A DNA stretch of 8,798 nucleotides from Azonexaceae bacterium (GTDB taxonomy: Bacteria > Pseudomonadota > Gammaproteobacteria > Burkholderiales > Rhodocyclaceae): positions 1 to 8,798 of the forward strand of contig SSTB01000083.1 in assembly GCA_009469665.1 (NCBI GenBank), read 5' to 3'. A program made the translations under genes and the position numbers. The notes under the pieces are model-generated. The model had not been told where the DNA came from and ran no database searches. It saw nothing but the letters and a program-made list of their open reading frames with translations. Shown here one piece after another: positions 1 to 6,410 of this stretch; position 1 is the first letter of the stretch; the number at the start of each line of letters is the position of its first letter.

Positions 1-217
1 CGAGATAGGGCAGACTCTTGGGATCGACGAAAACTTTGACCCCTTTGCTCTCGAAAATGAGATCGTCGCCAGCGCTCTCATCCACGAACTCAAGCTTGTA
101 CGCCATCCCGGAACATCCGCTGGTGCGCACCCCCAAGCGCAGACCGATACCTTTGCCCCGCTTGTTCAGATAGTTGGCGACGTGCTTCGCCGCCTTGTCG
201 CTCAAGGTGATGGCCAT
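1..217 (-). CDS. iscA: IscA, A-type Fe-S carrier protein (partial, C-terminus outside window)
   Basis: Small A-type carrier that binds iron or Fe-S clusters and passes them to apoproteins as part of the ISC system in the cytoplasm. The first 72 residues are visible, starting [13 protein letters not shown]. They contain the diagnostic segment [19 protein letters not shown], whose Cys35 is the first of the three conserved cluster-binding cysteines. The C-terminal Cys-Gly-Cys motif would lie beyond the left edge and cannot be checked. The ATG lies 2 bases after the iscU stop, and a GGGGAC ribosome-binding-like sequence sits in the last codons of iscU, so translation is probably coupled. As the last visible gene of the operon it would normally be followed by hscB, hscA and fdx. 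The family assignment is clear; ErpA is less likely given the sequence and the position directly after iscU. Confidence 0.95.
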   Translation of the reverse strand, partial: MAITLSDKAAKHVANYLNKRGKGIGLRLGVRTSGCSGMAYKLEFVDESAGDDLIFESKGVKVFVDPKSLPYL

Positions 218-219
218 GT

Positions 220-603
220 TCAGTCCCCGTGCTTCTTCTTGTAATCAGCGACGGCCGCCTTGATGGCATCCTCGGCCAGAATGGAACAATGGATCTTCAC
301 CGGCGGCAGGGCCAGTTCCTCGGCGATTTCGGTGTTCTTGATCTCGAGGGCCTGGTCTACCGTCTTGCCCTTGACCCATTCGGTGACGAGGGACGATGAA
401 GCAATGGCGGAACCGCAGCCGTAGGTCTTGAACTTGGCATCCTCGATGACGCCCTGCTTATTGACTTTGATTTGCAGCTTCATCACGTCGCCGCAGGCGG
501 GGGCTCCCACCATGCCGGTGCCGACACCCTCATCTTCCTTGGTGAAGGTCCCCACGTTGCGGGGGTTTTCATAGTGATCGATGACTTTGACGCTGTAGCT
601 CAT
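220..603 (-). CDS. iscU: IscU, Fe-S cluster assembly scaffold
   Basis: Scaffold on which IscS-derived sulfur and iron are assembled into [2Fe-2S] clusters before HscA/HscB-assisted transfer. The 127-residue length is normal. All three cluster cysteines are present: Cys37 in GAPACGD, Cys63 in YGCGSA and Cys106 in KIHCSIL. So are Asp39 and His105. The chaperone HscA recognition motif LPPVK is at 99-103, which suggests hscA is encoded downstream outside the window. Start choice is firm: the ATG is preceded by TAAGGAGACTGCC, in which the iscS stop codon TAA overlaps the Shine-Dalgarno AAGGAG, so iscS and iscU should be translationally coupled. No truncation or missing residue is seen. Confidence 0.98.
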   Translation of the reverse strand: MSYSVKVIDHYENPRNVGTFTKEDEGVGTGMVGAPACGDVMKLQIKVNKQGVIEDAKFKTYGCGSAIASSSLVTEWVKGKTVDQALEIKNTEIAEELALPPVKIHCSILAEDAIKAAVADYKKKHGD

Positions 604-613
604 GGCAGTCTCC

Positions 614-1825
614 TTAGTGCGCAGCCCACTGGACGGTACTCAGATCGATGCCTTCCTGGACCATTTCCCAGAGGGGTGAAAGTTCACGTAATTTCCCAAT
701 TTTCGTATGCAACAATTTGATTGCATAGTCAATTTCTTCTTCGACAGTAAATCGCCCCAATGTAAAGCGAATCGAACTGTGCGCGAGTTCGTCGTCACGG
801 CCAAGGGCCCGCAGGACGTAGGAAGGTTCCAGGCTGGCCGAGGTACACGCGGACCCGGACGACACCGCCAAGTCCTTGATGGCCATGATCATGGATTCGC
901 CTTCCACATACGCGAAACTCATGTTGAGGTTGTGGGGCACCCGCTGATGAGCGTCTCCATTCAGATACACGGCGTCAATATCGGAAAGTCCGGCAAGCAG
1001 GCGGTCTCTCAGGGTACCGATGCGCAAGTTCTCCGCGGTCATCTCTTCCCTGGCGATGCGAAACGCCTCGCCCATGCCGACGATCTGGTGGGTGGCCAGG
1101 GTACCGGAGCGGAAACCCCGCTCGTGACCGCCGCCGTGCATTTGCGGTTCTAGGCGGATGCGAGGCTTCCTGCGCACGTAAAGGGCGCCGATTCCCTTGG
1201 GGCCATAGGTCTTGTGGGCCGAGAAGCTCATCAAGTCGACCTTGAGGCTGGCAAGGTCTATGTCCACCTTGCCCGTAGCCTGGGCGGCATCCACGTGGAA
1301 GATGACGCCCTTCTCGCGGCAAATTTCGCCCAGTTGCGCAATGGGTTGCACGACGCCGATTTCATTGTTGACGAACATGACCGAGGCTAGCACGGTGTCG
1401 GGACGGATGGCGGCCTTGAAGGCCTCCAGGTCCACCAGGCCGTTTTCCTGGACGTCCAGGTAGGTCGCCTCGAAGCCCTGGCGCTCCATTTCACGTACCG
1501 TATCGAGCACGGCCTTGTGTTCGGTCTTTACCGTGATGATGTGCTTGCCTTTGGTGCCAGCGTAAAAATTGGCGGCACCCTTGATCGCCAGATTGTTGGA
1601 TTCCGTGGCACCGGAGGTCCACACGATCTCCTTGGGGTCGGCATTCACCAGGGCGGCGACCTGTTCGCGGGCCGTTTCGACCGCAGCCTCCGCTTCCCAG
1701 CCGTAGCTATGGGAACGGGAAGCCGGGTTGCCGAATTTTTCCACCAGGAAGGGAATCATCTTTTCCGCCACGCGCGGATCCACCGGGGTGGTTGCCGAAT
1801 AATCCAGATAAATAGGCAGTCTCAT
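614..1825 (-). CDS. iscS: IscS, PLP-dependent cysteine desulfurase
   Basis: Group I cysteine desulfurase (class V aminotransferase fold). It converts L-cysteine to alanine and an enzyme persulfide that supplies sulfur to IscU and, in other bacteria, to tRNA thiolation and other pathways. From [16 protein letters not shown] it is 403 residues, one short of the E. coli protein. Visible sites are His103 (TEHK), the PLP lysine Lys205 ([10 protein letters not shown]) and the catalytic loop cysteine Cys327 ([19 protein letters not shown]). The C-terminal tail ([18 protein letters not shown]) is the IscU-interacting end typical of true IscS. The reading frame stays open to 1882, but that longer start would overlap the upstream desulfurase and add 19 residues of no homology, so 1825 is preferred. 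The gap to the upstream desulfurase stop is 37 bases, with a weak GAGACGAGAG ribosome-binding region. Confidence 0.97.
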   Translation of the reverse strand: MRLPIYLDYSATTPVDPRVAEKMIPFLVEKFGNPASRSHSYGWEAEAAVETAREQVAALVNADPKEIVWTSGATESNNLAIKGAANFYAGTKGKHIITVKTEHKAVLDTVREMERQGFEATYLDVQENGLVDLEAFKAAIRPDTVLASVMFVNNEIGVVQPIAQLGEICREKGVIFHVDAAQATGKVDIDLASLKVDLMSFSAHKTYGPKGIGALYVRRKPRIRLEPQMHGGGHERGFRSGTLATHQIVGMGEAFRIAREEMTAENLRIGTLRDRLLAGLSDIDAVYLNGDAHQRVPHNLNMSFAYVEGESMIMAIKDLAVSSGSACTSASLEPSYVLRALGRDDELAHSSIRFTLGRFTVEEEIDYAIKLLHTKIGKLRELSPLWEMVQEGIDLSTVQWAAH

Positions 1826-1862
1826 CGTTTCTCTCGTCTCGTCGGAAATGTTTCTGGCAAGC

Positions 1863-3020
1863 TCAGGCCGCCATGGCAGCAAGTCCCCGCAGGCTTCCGA
1901 CCGTAGCCCCCAGAGTTGTCAATAAAGCGTCCACGTCGGCTTCGCTATTGCAGGCCCCGAAGCTCACCCGGACTGCCCCTCGGGCGACGTCGTCGGGCAC
2001 TCCCATGGCTGCCAGCACGGGGGAAGGCTCAGGATCCGCACTGGAGCATGCCGACCCACTCGCCACAGCGAATCCGGCCCGGTCGAGCTTACCGACCAGG
2101 GTCTCGCCATCCAATCGGGCAAAGGCGAAGAAAACGGTGTTGGGAAGACGCTCTGCCTGAGATGCAAAAATCGTCGCACCCAAACCCGCGAGGCCACGCT
2201 CCAATCGATTGCGCAGCCCATGAAGGCGAGCCGACTCCGCCGCCAAGCACGATGCAGCTCGTTCGCAGGCCAGTCCAAAACCGACGATAGCGGCCACGTT
2301 CTCCGTTCCGGAACGCAGATTCCTTTCCTGACCGCCGCCGGCAATCAGGGGCCGTAATTCTACACGCTTGTCCATCACCAGGGCCGCGACCCCCTTCGGC
2401 CCGCCGATCTTGTGCCCTGACACGGTCAGGGCATGGACTCCGGCACCATTGAGCACCCGGAAATCGAGCGCCACCTTGCCCAATGCCTGTACCGCGTCAC
2501 TGTGAAACCAGGCGCCGTAAGACTGCGCTGCTCGGGCCAGGGCGGCAATGTCCTGAACGACGCCGGTTTCGTTATTGGCCAGCATCACGGATATGAGGCG
2601 TGGCCTCAGTGCCAGGGCCTCGGCCCAGGCCTCCGGGACGAGATGGCCTGCGGCATTCACTGCGATGTTCTGAATCGTCCAACCCAGGGGTGCCAACTGG
2701 GCCACAGCCCTGGAGACTGAAGGATGCTCGGTCGCACCGACGGCAACAACCCCGGGGCGCAGACCGGCCGCAGCGCCCTTCAGGAAAAGATTGTTGGCCT
2801 CGCTGCCACCACTAGTAAAGACGACTTCCGTCGGATGAGCCCCGACGGCCACCGCCACGCGCTGGCGCGCCTCGTCCAGGGCGCGCCGAGCCTCCCGGCC
2901 ATACTCGTGGCGACTGGAGGGATTGCCCCAGGATTCCCGCAACCACGGCAGCATGGCCGCTAGAACGCCTTCATCGAGAGGCGTGGTCGCGTTGTGATCG
3001 AGGTAGACAGGTCTGAACAT
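1863..3020 (-). CDS. Second cysteine desulfurase, NifS/IscS-like, between iscR and iscS
   Basis: A 385-residue class V, PLP-dependent cysteine desulfurase, clearly a diverged paralogue of the adjacent iscS product ([11 protein letters not shown] against [11 protein letters not shown]). The catalytic set is intact: His99 (ATEHP), PLP lysine Lys204 ([11 protein letters not shown]) and loop cysteine Cys325 ([17 protein letters not shown]). Its C-terminus (LRGLAAMAA) lacks the SPLWEM-type tail that IscS uses with IscU, so its acceptor may differ; this is inference. The PSP(V)L and GACN(S/T)E features recall NifS-type enzymes, but no nif gene is visible. Its ATG follows a poor Shine-Dalgarno (GCTAAGACC), so its translation may be weaker than that of iscR. 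It lies 116 bases after iscR and 37 before iscS, in the same operon. It could be a housekeeping NifS-like enzyme or a redundant sulfur donor. The enzyme class is certain; the physiological role is not. Confidence 0.92.
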   Translation of the reverse strand: MFRPVYLDHNATTPLDEGVLAAMLPWLRESWGNPSSRHEYGREARRALDEARQRVAVAVGAHPTEVVFTSGGSEANNLFLKGAAAGLRPGVVAVGATEHPSVSRAVAQLAPLGWTIQNIAVNAAGHLVPEAWAEALALRPRLISVMLANNETGVVQDIAALARAAQSYGAWFHSDAVQALGKVALDFRVLNGAGVHALTVSGHKIGGPKGVAALVMDKRVELRPLIAGGGQERNLRSGTENVAAIVGFGLACERAASCLAAESARLHGLRNRLERGLAGLGATIFASQAERLPNTVFFAFARLDGETLVGKLDRAGFAVASGSACSSADPEPSPVLAAMGVPDDVARGAVRVSFGACNSEADVDALLTTLGATVGSLRGLAAMAA

Positions 3021-3044
3021 GGTCTTAGCGAAGCGGACGCCCTA

Positions 3045-3097
3045 GCCTCGGCTCCCTCCCCTCGCTCGCCTGACGGGAGAAGGGTGGAGGGCGAGGC
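3045..3097 (-). repeat. GC-rich inverted repeat (hairpin) between iscR and the second desulfurase gene
   Basis: GCCTCG (3045-3050) and CCCTCC (3054-3059) pair with GGAGGG (3086-3091) and CGAGGC (3092-3097). This gives 12 base pairs interrupted only by a 3-base bulge (3051-3053), with a 26-base apical region that can pair partly. No T-run follows on either strand, so it is not an intrinsic terminator. It resembles the REP-like CCCTC...GAGGG palindromes common between proteobacterial genes. In the operon transcript it would fold just after iscR and could act in mRNA processing or stability. Confidence 0.6.
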
Positions 3098-3136
3098 GAA
3101 CTGAATGAAAAGTGTCGCGCATGGGTTGGGAGGGCA

Positions 3137-3643
3137 TCAGGCCAAAACCGCGAGCTTGTCGCGGGATGCGCGACCCCCGCTCTGGTTTGATTCCCGGCGC
3201 TGATCGGCCAGGACCGTCACAGCCGCCGGGTTCTGTTTGTCCTTTTGACGACTGACCAAGTCTTGCAGGGAAACGGAAGCAAGATAGTCGTACATTTTGG
3301 CATTCAGGGTCGCCCAGAGTTCGTGGGTCATGCACCGGTGCTCGTCCTGGCAGTTCTCGCGCCCCCCGCACTGGGTCGCGTCAAGGGGTTCATCCACTGC
3401 ACGGATGATGTCCGCCACAGAAACTTCGGCCAGGGAACGGGCGATGCAGTACCCCCCCCCGGGGCCACGAACGCTCTCGACAAGGCGGTGGCGGCGCAAT
3501 TTGCCAAACAACTGCTCCAGGTAGGACAGGGAAATCCCCTGGCGCTCACTCACGCCAGCGAGGGCCACGGGGCCACCGTCCCCGCGCAGAGCCAGATCAA
3601 TCATGGCGGTAACGGCGAAACGCCCTTTTGTCGTCAAGCGCAT
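3137..3643 (-). CDS. iscR: IscR, [2Fe-2S] Rrf2-family transcriptional regulator
   Basis: Rrf2-family winged-helix repressor/activator that senses Fe-S cluster status; the holo form represses isc promoters. It is 168 residues. The N-terminal HTH runs from MRLTTKGRFAVTAMIDLAL through LSYLEQLFGKLRRHRLVESVRGPGGGY, with Glu43 in the recognition helix. The cluster ligands Cys92, Cys98, Cys104 and His107 sit at the same numbers as in E. coli IscR (QCGGRENCQDEHRCMTHELW), so cluster binding is expected. The extra Cys66 after GPGGGY is a small oddity. The tail after about residue 135 is variable and hydrophilic. The start is set by a good ribosome-binding site, CAGGAG, 7 bases before the ATG. It lies 58 bases downstream of the cysE stop on the same strand. 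A run of nine G (coding strand) encodes the Gly-Gly-Gly of the wing at 3452-3460. Confidence 0.97.
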   Translation of the reverse strand: MRLTTKGRFAVTAMIDLALRGDGGPVALAGVSERQGISLSYLEQLFGKLRRHRLVESVRGPGGGYCIARSLAEVSVADIIRAVDEPLDATQCGGRENCQDEHRCMTHELWATLNAKMYDYLASVSLQDLVSRQKDKQNPAAVTVLADQRRESNQSGGRASRDKLAVLA

Positions 3644-3670
3644 GCTTGCTCTCCTGAAAATAACCTACTG

Positions 3671-3683
3671 TTCTTGTCAAGAA
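3671..3683. promoter_or_regulatory. Perfect 13-bp palindrome in the cysE-iscR gap, candidate operator
   Basis: TTCTTG-T-CAAGAA is a perfect 6-1-6 inverted repeat. It overlaps the putative -10 of the local iscR promoter and covers its expected start point. It does not match the IscR type 1 consensus. The size, symmetry and position fit a binding site for a dimeric regulator, but the regulator is unknown, and in RNA the 1-base loop would be too tight for a good hairpin without fraying. Confidence 0.35.
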
Positions 3684-3709
3684 TATCTGGCCGCCGCCAC
3701 ATTAGTCAA
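3680..3709 (-). promoter_or_regulatory. Candidate internal promoter for iscR with an IscR half-site
   Basis: On the minus strand a TTGACT -35 (3704-3709) is followed after 18 bases by TATTCT (3680-3685). The -35 lies inside the last codons and stop of cysE. The sequence ATGGTTGACTAATG around it matches one half of the IscR type 1 box well, but the other half (TGGCGGCGGCC) matches poorly, so any IscR control here would be weaker than at the cysE promoter. It could instead be a decayed relic of the ancestral iscR promoter. Confidence 0.4.
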
Positions 3710-4460
3710 CCATTTTACTCAAGTATTTCGGATCGAAGCCGTCGGCGGCTTGGACTTGTTCGTCGCACTTGATCCCGGCTTCGTCCAGTTCCTTGAGCAG
3801 CATGGCGAGGCGGCGGTCGGTTTCCGCCGCGTGATCCAGCAGACCATGGATCGCCTGGGCCAGCGGGTCGTCCTGATCCCGGGCCACGGCATAGGCGGAA
3901 AATCCCATTTTCTCGGCCTGGGCGGCCCGCTGCTGGGCAGCTTCCGAGGTATCGACAAGCCGGGCCGGATTGCCCACAGCCGTCGCCCCCGGTGGGACTG
4001 CTTTGGTCACCACAGCATTGGAACCCACTTTGGCGCCGGCCCCGATCACGATGGGTCCGAGAACCTTAGCCCCAGCTCCCACCACCACGCCATCTTCCAG
4101 GGTGGGATGCCGCTTGCCCTTGTTCCAGGAAGTACCCCCCAGGGTCACGCCGTGGTAAAGGGTGACTCCGTCCCCGATGACCGCAGTCTCGCCGATCACC
4201 ACACCCATGCCGTGATCGATGAAGAAACGACGGCCGATGGTTGCGCCGGGATGGATTTCGATGCCGGTGAAAAAGCGCGACAAATGGGCGACGAAGCGCC
4301 CGAGCCAGCGCAGGCGCCTCTGCCAGAGCGCGTGGGCGATACGATGGAGAATCAGGGCATGGATGCCGGGATAACAGGTGAGCACCTCCCAGGCAGACCG
4401 AGCCGCCGGGTCACGGTCGAAAACCGACCGGATGTCTTCACGCAATTGCCCAAGAAACAT
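3702..4460 (-). CDS. cysE: Serine O-acetyltransferase (EpsC-type CysE)
   Basis: Transfers acetyl from acetyl-CoA to L-serine, giving O-acetylserine, the carbon acceptor for cysteine synthesis. It is 252 residues. A short helical N-terminal domain (1-62) is followed by a left-handed beta-helix of hexapeptide repeats (about 65-170). The catalytic His83-Asp82 pair sits in [12 protein letters not shown]; Glu68 in GIEIHPGA aligns with the E. coli catalytic Asp143, as is usual in the short EpsC-like class. [17 protein letters not shown] (105-121) is the acetyl-CoA/serine loop. A helical tail (171-252) ends KMVD, not the terminal isoleucine that inserts into CysK in the classical cysteine synthase complex. 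The ATG has an AGGGGAGA ribosome-binding region about 10 bases upstream. Being first in the isc transcript, behind an IscR box, it probably supplies cysteine for IscS. Confidence 0.95.
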   Translation of the reverse strand: MFLGQLREDIRSVFDRDPAARSAWEVLTCYPGIHALILHRIAHALWQRRLRWLGRFVAHLSRFFTGIEIHPGATIGRRFFIDHGMGVVIGETAVIGDGVTLYHGVTLGGTSWNKGKRHPTLEDGVVVGAGAKVLGPIVIGAGAKVGSNAVVTKAVPPGATAVGNPARLVDTSEAAQQRAAQAEKMGFSAYAVARDQDDPLAQAIHGLLDHAAETDRRLAMLLKELDEAGIKCDEQVQAADGFDPKYLSKMVD

Positions 4461-4494
4461 GACGCAAGAATCTCCCCTGTGCTGTTGTGGGCGA

Positions 4495-4523
4495 ATTGTA
4501 AAATACTCGACTGAATTTGTCAG
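4495..4523 (-). promoter_or_regulatory. Sigma70-type promoter of the cysE-iscR-isc operon
   Basis: On the minus strand CTGACA (4518-4523) and TACAAT (4495-4500) are separated by exactly 17 bases, five of six matches to each hexamer consensus. Transcription would start near 4488, giving a leader of about 28 bases before the cysE ATG at 4460. This is the best promoter in the window. Confidence 0.75.
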
Positions 4524-4527
4524 TTAT
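4503..4527. promoter_or_regulatory. IscR type 1 binding site overlapping the cysE promoter
   Basis: Read on the plus strand, the 25 bases start ATACTCGACT (4503-4512), have the centre GAAT, and end TTGTCAGTTAT (4517-4527). Against the E. coli type 1 consensus (ATA-SYY-GACT, then RWWW, then YAGTC-RRS-TAT) I count 23 matches of 25; the mismatches are at 4518 and 4524. The site covers the -35 and most of the spacer of the cysE promoter, the expected position for repression by holo-IscR, which is encoded next in the same operon. Confidence 0.75.
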
Positions 4528-4567
4528 TTCGCCGCATCAAGGCGGGAGCCCTTCACCGGTGCGCATC

Positions 4568-4583
4568 CCCGATGACAATCGGG
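4568..4583. repeat. Short perfect hairpin in the cysE-HDOD intergenic region
   Basis: CCCGAT and ATCGGG form a 6-bp stem with a GACA loop, without a following T-run. It lies about 115 bases before the HDOD gene and could be part of its leader. A smaller palindrome, GTGCC-G-GGCAC, is at 4654-4664. I see no convincing promoter for the HDOD gene in the rest of this 239-base gap. Confidence 0.3.
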
Positions 4584-4699
4584 CCACGATGCCTCAGAAT
4601 CCGCGCTGATCCTCCGAAAATTCCTTTGCCGGGCCGCCCCCAGCGATTCGAACGTGCCGGGCACCCGCTGCTCAAATTGCCTGCGCCCCAGGAAAAGTC

Positions 4700-5572
4700 A
4701 TGACGAATCCTCCCGCCGATAACGACAAGGTCGGCGACGCCCTCAACGCCCAGCGCTTCCAGATGCTCGAAGACATCGCCAAGGAACTGGCCGGCGACGT
4801 TGTCTTCCCGACCTATTTCGACGCCGCTTTCCGCTTGCGCAAAGCCTTGCAGGATACGGACCAGCCCCTGGCCAGGATCGTCGGCGTCATCGCCCTGGAA
4901 CCGCTCATCGCCGCCCGGGTGATGAAGCTCGCCAACTCGGCCATGTACGGGGCCGGATCGACGGTGCGCGACTTGGGCGCGGCCATTCAGCGCCTCGGTC
5001 TCGAAACCGTGCGCACCACCGCCCTGGCCATCGCCATGGGCCAGATGCTGCGTTCCAAGGAGATGGCCTCCTTCGCCGAACTGACCCGGCTGCTGTGGGA
5101 CCACACCCTGAAATCGGCCGCCGCCGCCCGTCTCCTCGCCAGGGCCCAAACCCGCATCAATCCGGACGAAGCCCATCTCGCCGGACTGGTGCACGACCTG
5201 GGGGCTTTCTACATGCTCTATCGTGCCGCCCAGTACCCGGAATTGCGCGCCCGTCCGGATACGGTCAAGTACCTGATCGTGCAGTGGCACGAAAGTATCG
5301 GCGTCAGCCTCTTGAACGCTCTCGGGATGCCGGAAGACATCGTCGAGGCCACCATCGACCACGACCAGCCGCGCCAGGCGCTCAATGCGGTGCGCACCCT
5401 CCCGGAGATCGTCTACGTGGCCAACGTACTCGCGGGCGCTCATTTCGAGTGGCTGTACCAGGACATAGATCCGGAGGCCGGCGAACCCGGCATCATCCGC
5501 CGCAATTTCGCCGCCCTGCTTCCCCAGATCGATGCCGATGCGGAGTCGATGCGCTCGGCGCTGAGCGCCTGA
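4700..5572 (+). CDS. HDOD-domain protein (putative signalling/regulatory protein)
   Basis: A 290-residue protein dominated by an HDOD domain (HD-related output domain, about 28-225), a family linked to signal transduction whose biochemical activity is mostly unknown. Family signatures in order are FPTYFDAAFRLRKALQDTD, IALEPLIAARVMKLANSAMYG, AIQRLGLETVRTTALA, LWDHTLKSAAAARLLA, LAGLVHDLGAFYML and WHESIGVSLLNALGMPEDI. HD-type residues are partly kept: His135, His165-Asp166, His197 and His221. The last Asp ligand expected in HD enzymes appears as Asn242 (YVANVLAG), so hydrolase activity is doubtful. No receiver, GGDEF or EAL domain is fused and no signal peptide is seen, so it is cytoplasmic. The ATG follows a good AGGAAAAG ribosome-binding site. 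It is divergent from cysE and converges on trmJ. Its target is unknown. Confidence 0.85.
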   Translation: MTNPPADNDKVGDALNAQRFQMLEDIAKELAGDVVFPTYFDAAFRLRKALQDTDQPLARIVGVIALEPLIAARVMKLANSAMYGAGSTVRDLGAAIQRLGLETVRTTALAIAMGQMLRSKEMASFAELTRLLWDHTLKSAAAARLLARAQTRINPDEAHLAGLVHDLGAFYMLYRAAQYPELRARPDTVKYLIVQWHESIGVSLLNALGMPEDIVEATIDHDQPRQALNAVRTLPEIVYVANVLAGAHFEWLYQDIDPEAGEPGIIRRNFAALLPQIDADAESMRSALSA

Positions 5573-5577
5573 ATGCC

Positions 5578-6330
5578 CTACCTTCCGTGCCCAGTCCCCT
5601 GCTGGGTGGCCGCCAGGATGCCGCGCAGGATGTTGATTTCGTCTTTTTCCAGCCCTGCTCTACCAAAAAGCCGCCGCAACTTCGGCAGCAGCCTACCCGG
5701 ATGCTCCGGATTGTAGAACCCGTTATCGGTCATGACCCGCTCCAGGTGGGCATAGAAGCCTTCGATCTCGGCCAGGGTGGCCGGCGGTGAGACGAAGGGC
5801 GTCGCCTCGCGCAACTCTGGCGGACGACCCGCCCAGGCTGCCATGCGCAACTCGTAAGTCAGGATTTGCACGGCCGCTCCCAGATTGAGCGACGAAAACT
5901 CGGGATTGGCCGGAATAGTGACGGATTCCTGGCAGCAGAGCGCTTCCGCATTGCTCAGTCCATTGGTCTCGTTGCCAAAAACCAGGGCCACCTCACCCTC
6001 CTTGGCGATGGCGAGGATCCGGCTGGCGGCGTCCCGCACCCCCTGGGGGGCAGGCCCCAGATCTCGAGCCCGGGCTGTCAGGGCCACCGCATGGACCGTT
6101 CCGGCGAGGGCCTCGGAAAGGGAAGCAAAAACCCGCGCCTCCCGCAGGAGATCGACAGCCCCGGTAGCCCTGGCATCGGCCTCTGGGTCTGGAAAAGAGC
6201 GCGGCGCAACCAAAATCAGGCGCCTGAGCCCCATGGTTTTCATGGCGCGCGCGGCGGCGCCGACGTTGCCCGGATGGCTGGGACGGCAGAGCACGACGGC
6301 AATGCGGGCCAGCAGATCGTCCGCTTTCAT
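5578..6330 (-). CDS. trmJ: TrmJ, tRNA (cytidine/uridine-2'-O-)-methyltransferase, position 32
   Basis: SPOUT-class, SAM-dependent enzyme that methylates the ribose at position 32 of the tRNA anticodon loop. It is 250 residues, a usual length. The N-terminal RNA-binding part is IAVVLCRPSHPGNVGAAARA (10-29), with Asn22 and Arg28. The trefoil-knot SAM motifs are LVFGNETNGLSNAEA (116-130) and FSSLNLGAAVQILTYELR (145-162). The C-terminal helical domain (185-240; HLERVMTDNGFY and KLRRLFGRAGL) is characteristic of the TrmJ branch rather than TrmL or TrmH. No clear Shine-Dalgarno precedes the ATG, and a TATAAC-like -10 sits close by, so the transcript may have a very short leader. It is divergent from suhB and adjacent to the isc region, as in E. 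coli; its stop lies 5 bases from the HDOD stop. Confidence 0.95.
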   Translation of the reverse strand: MKADDLLARIAVVLCRPSHPGNVGAAARAMKTMGLRRLILVAPRSFPDPEADARATGAVDLLREARVFASLSEALAGTVHAVALTARARDLGPAPQGVRDAASRILAIAKEGEVALVFGNETNGLSNAEALCCQESVTIPANPEFSSLNLGAAVQILTYELRMAAWAGRPPELREATPFVSPPATLAEIEGFYAHLERVMTDNGFYNPEHPGRLLPKLRRLFGRAGLEKDEINILRGILAATQQGTGHGR

Positions 6331-6352
6331 AGTACAATTAACGGGTTATAAC
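6324..6352 (+). promoter_or_regulatory. AT-rich trmJ-suhB divergent promoter region (tentative)
   Basis: The 80-base gap between trmJ and suhB holds the only AT-rich stretch nearby, centred on the palindromic TTATAA (6346-6351). Towards suhB, CTTTCA and TATAAC are spaced 17 bases; the -35 match is weak (3 of 6). On the other strand a TATAAC (6345-6350) could serve trmJ, again with a poor -35. Either or both directions are possible. Confidence 0.3.
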
Positions 6353-6410
6353 AATCGGCGACACCCGTGAAGACCCTGGTCCGCGGCGGGGTCGCCAGCT
6401 CTTTTCCAAT

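Noticed and set aside
1826..1882. Longer iscS start at 1882 adding 19 residues
   Set aside because: It would overlap the upstream desulfurase gene, and the added residues have no family counterpart; [16 protein letters not shown] is the normal IscS beginning.
3054..3091. iscR-spacer hairpin read as a rho-independent terminator
   Set aside because: No U-tract follows in either direction, and the genes downstream form one operon with iscR.
3603..4514. Long plus-strand frame of 303 codons
   Set aside because: It is the antisense shadow of cysE and crosses the iscR/cysE promoter regions; the cysE frame shows hexapeptide repeats and catalytic residues.
4641..4664. tRNA T-loop-like sequence GATTCGAAC
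   Set aside because: The flanks do not form a T-stem, and no acceptor, D or anticodon arms can be drawn around it.
4553..5443. Long minus-strand frame of 296 codons
   Set aside because: It lies almost wholly antisense to the HDOD gene, is Gly/Arg/His-rich like a shadow frame, and matches no family; the HDOD frame has clear motifs and a ribosome-binding site.
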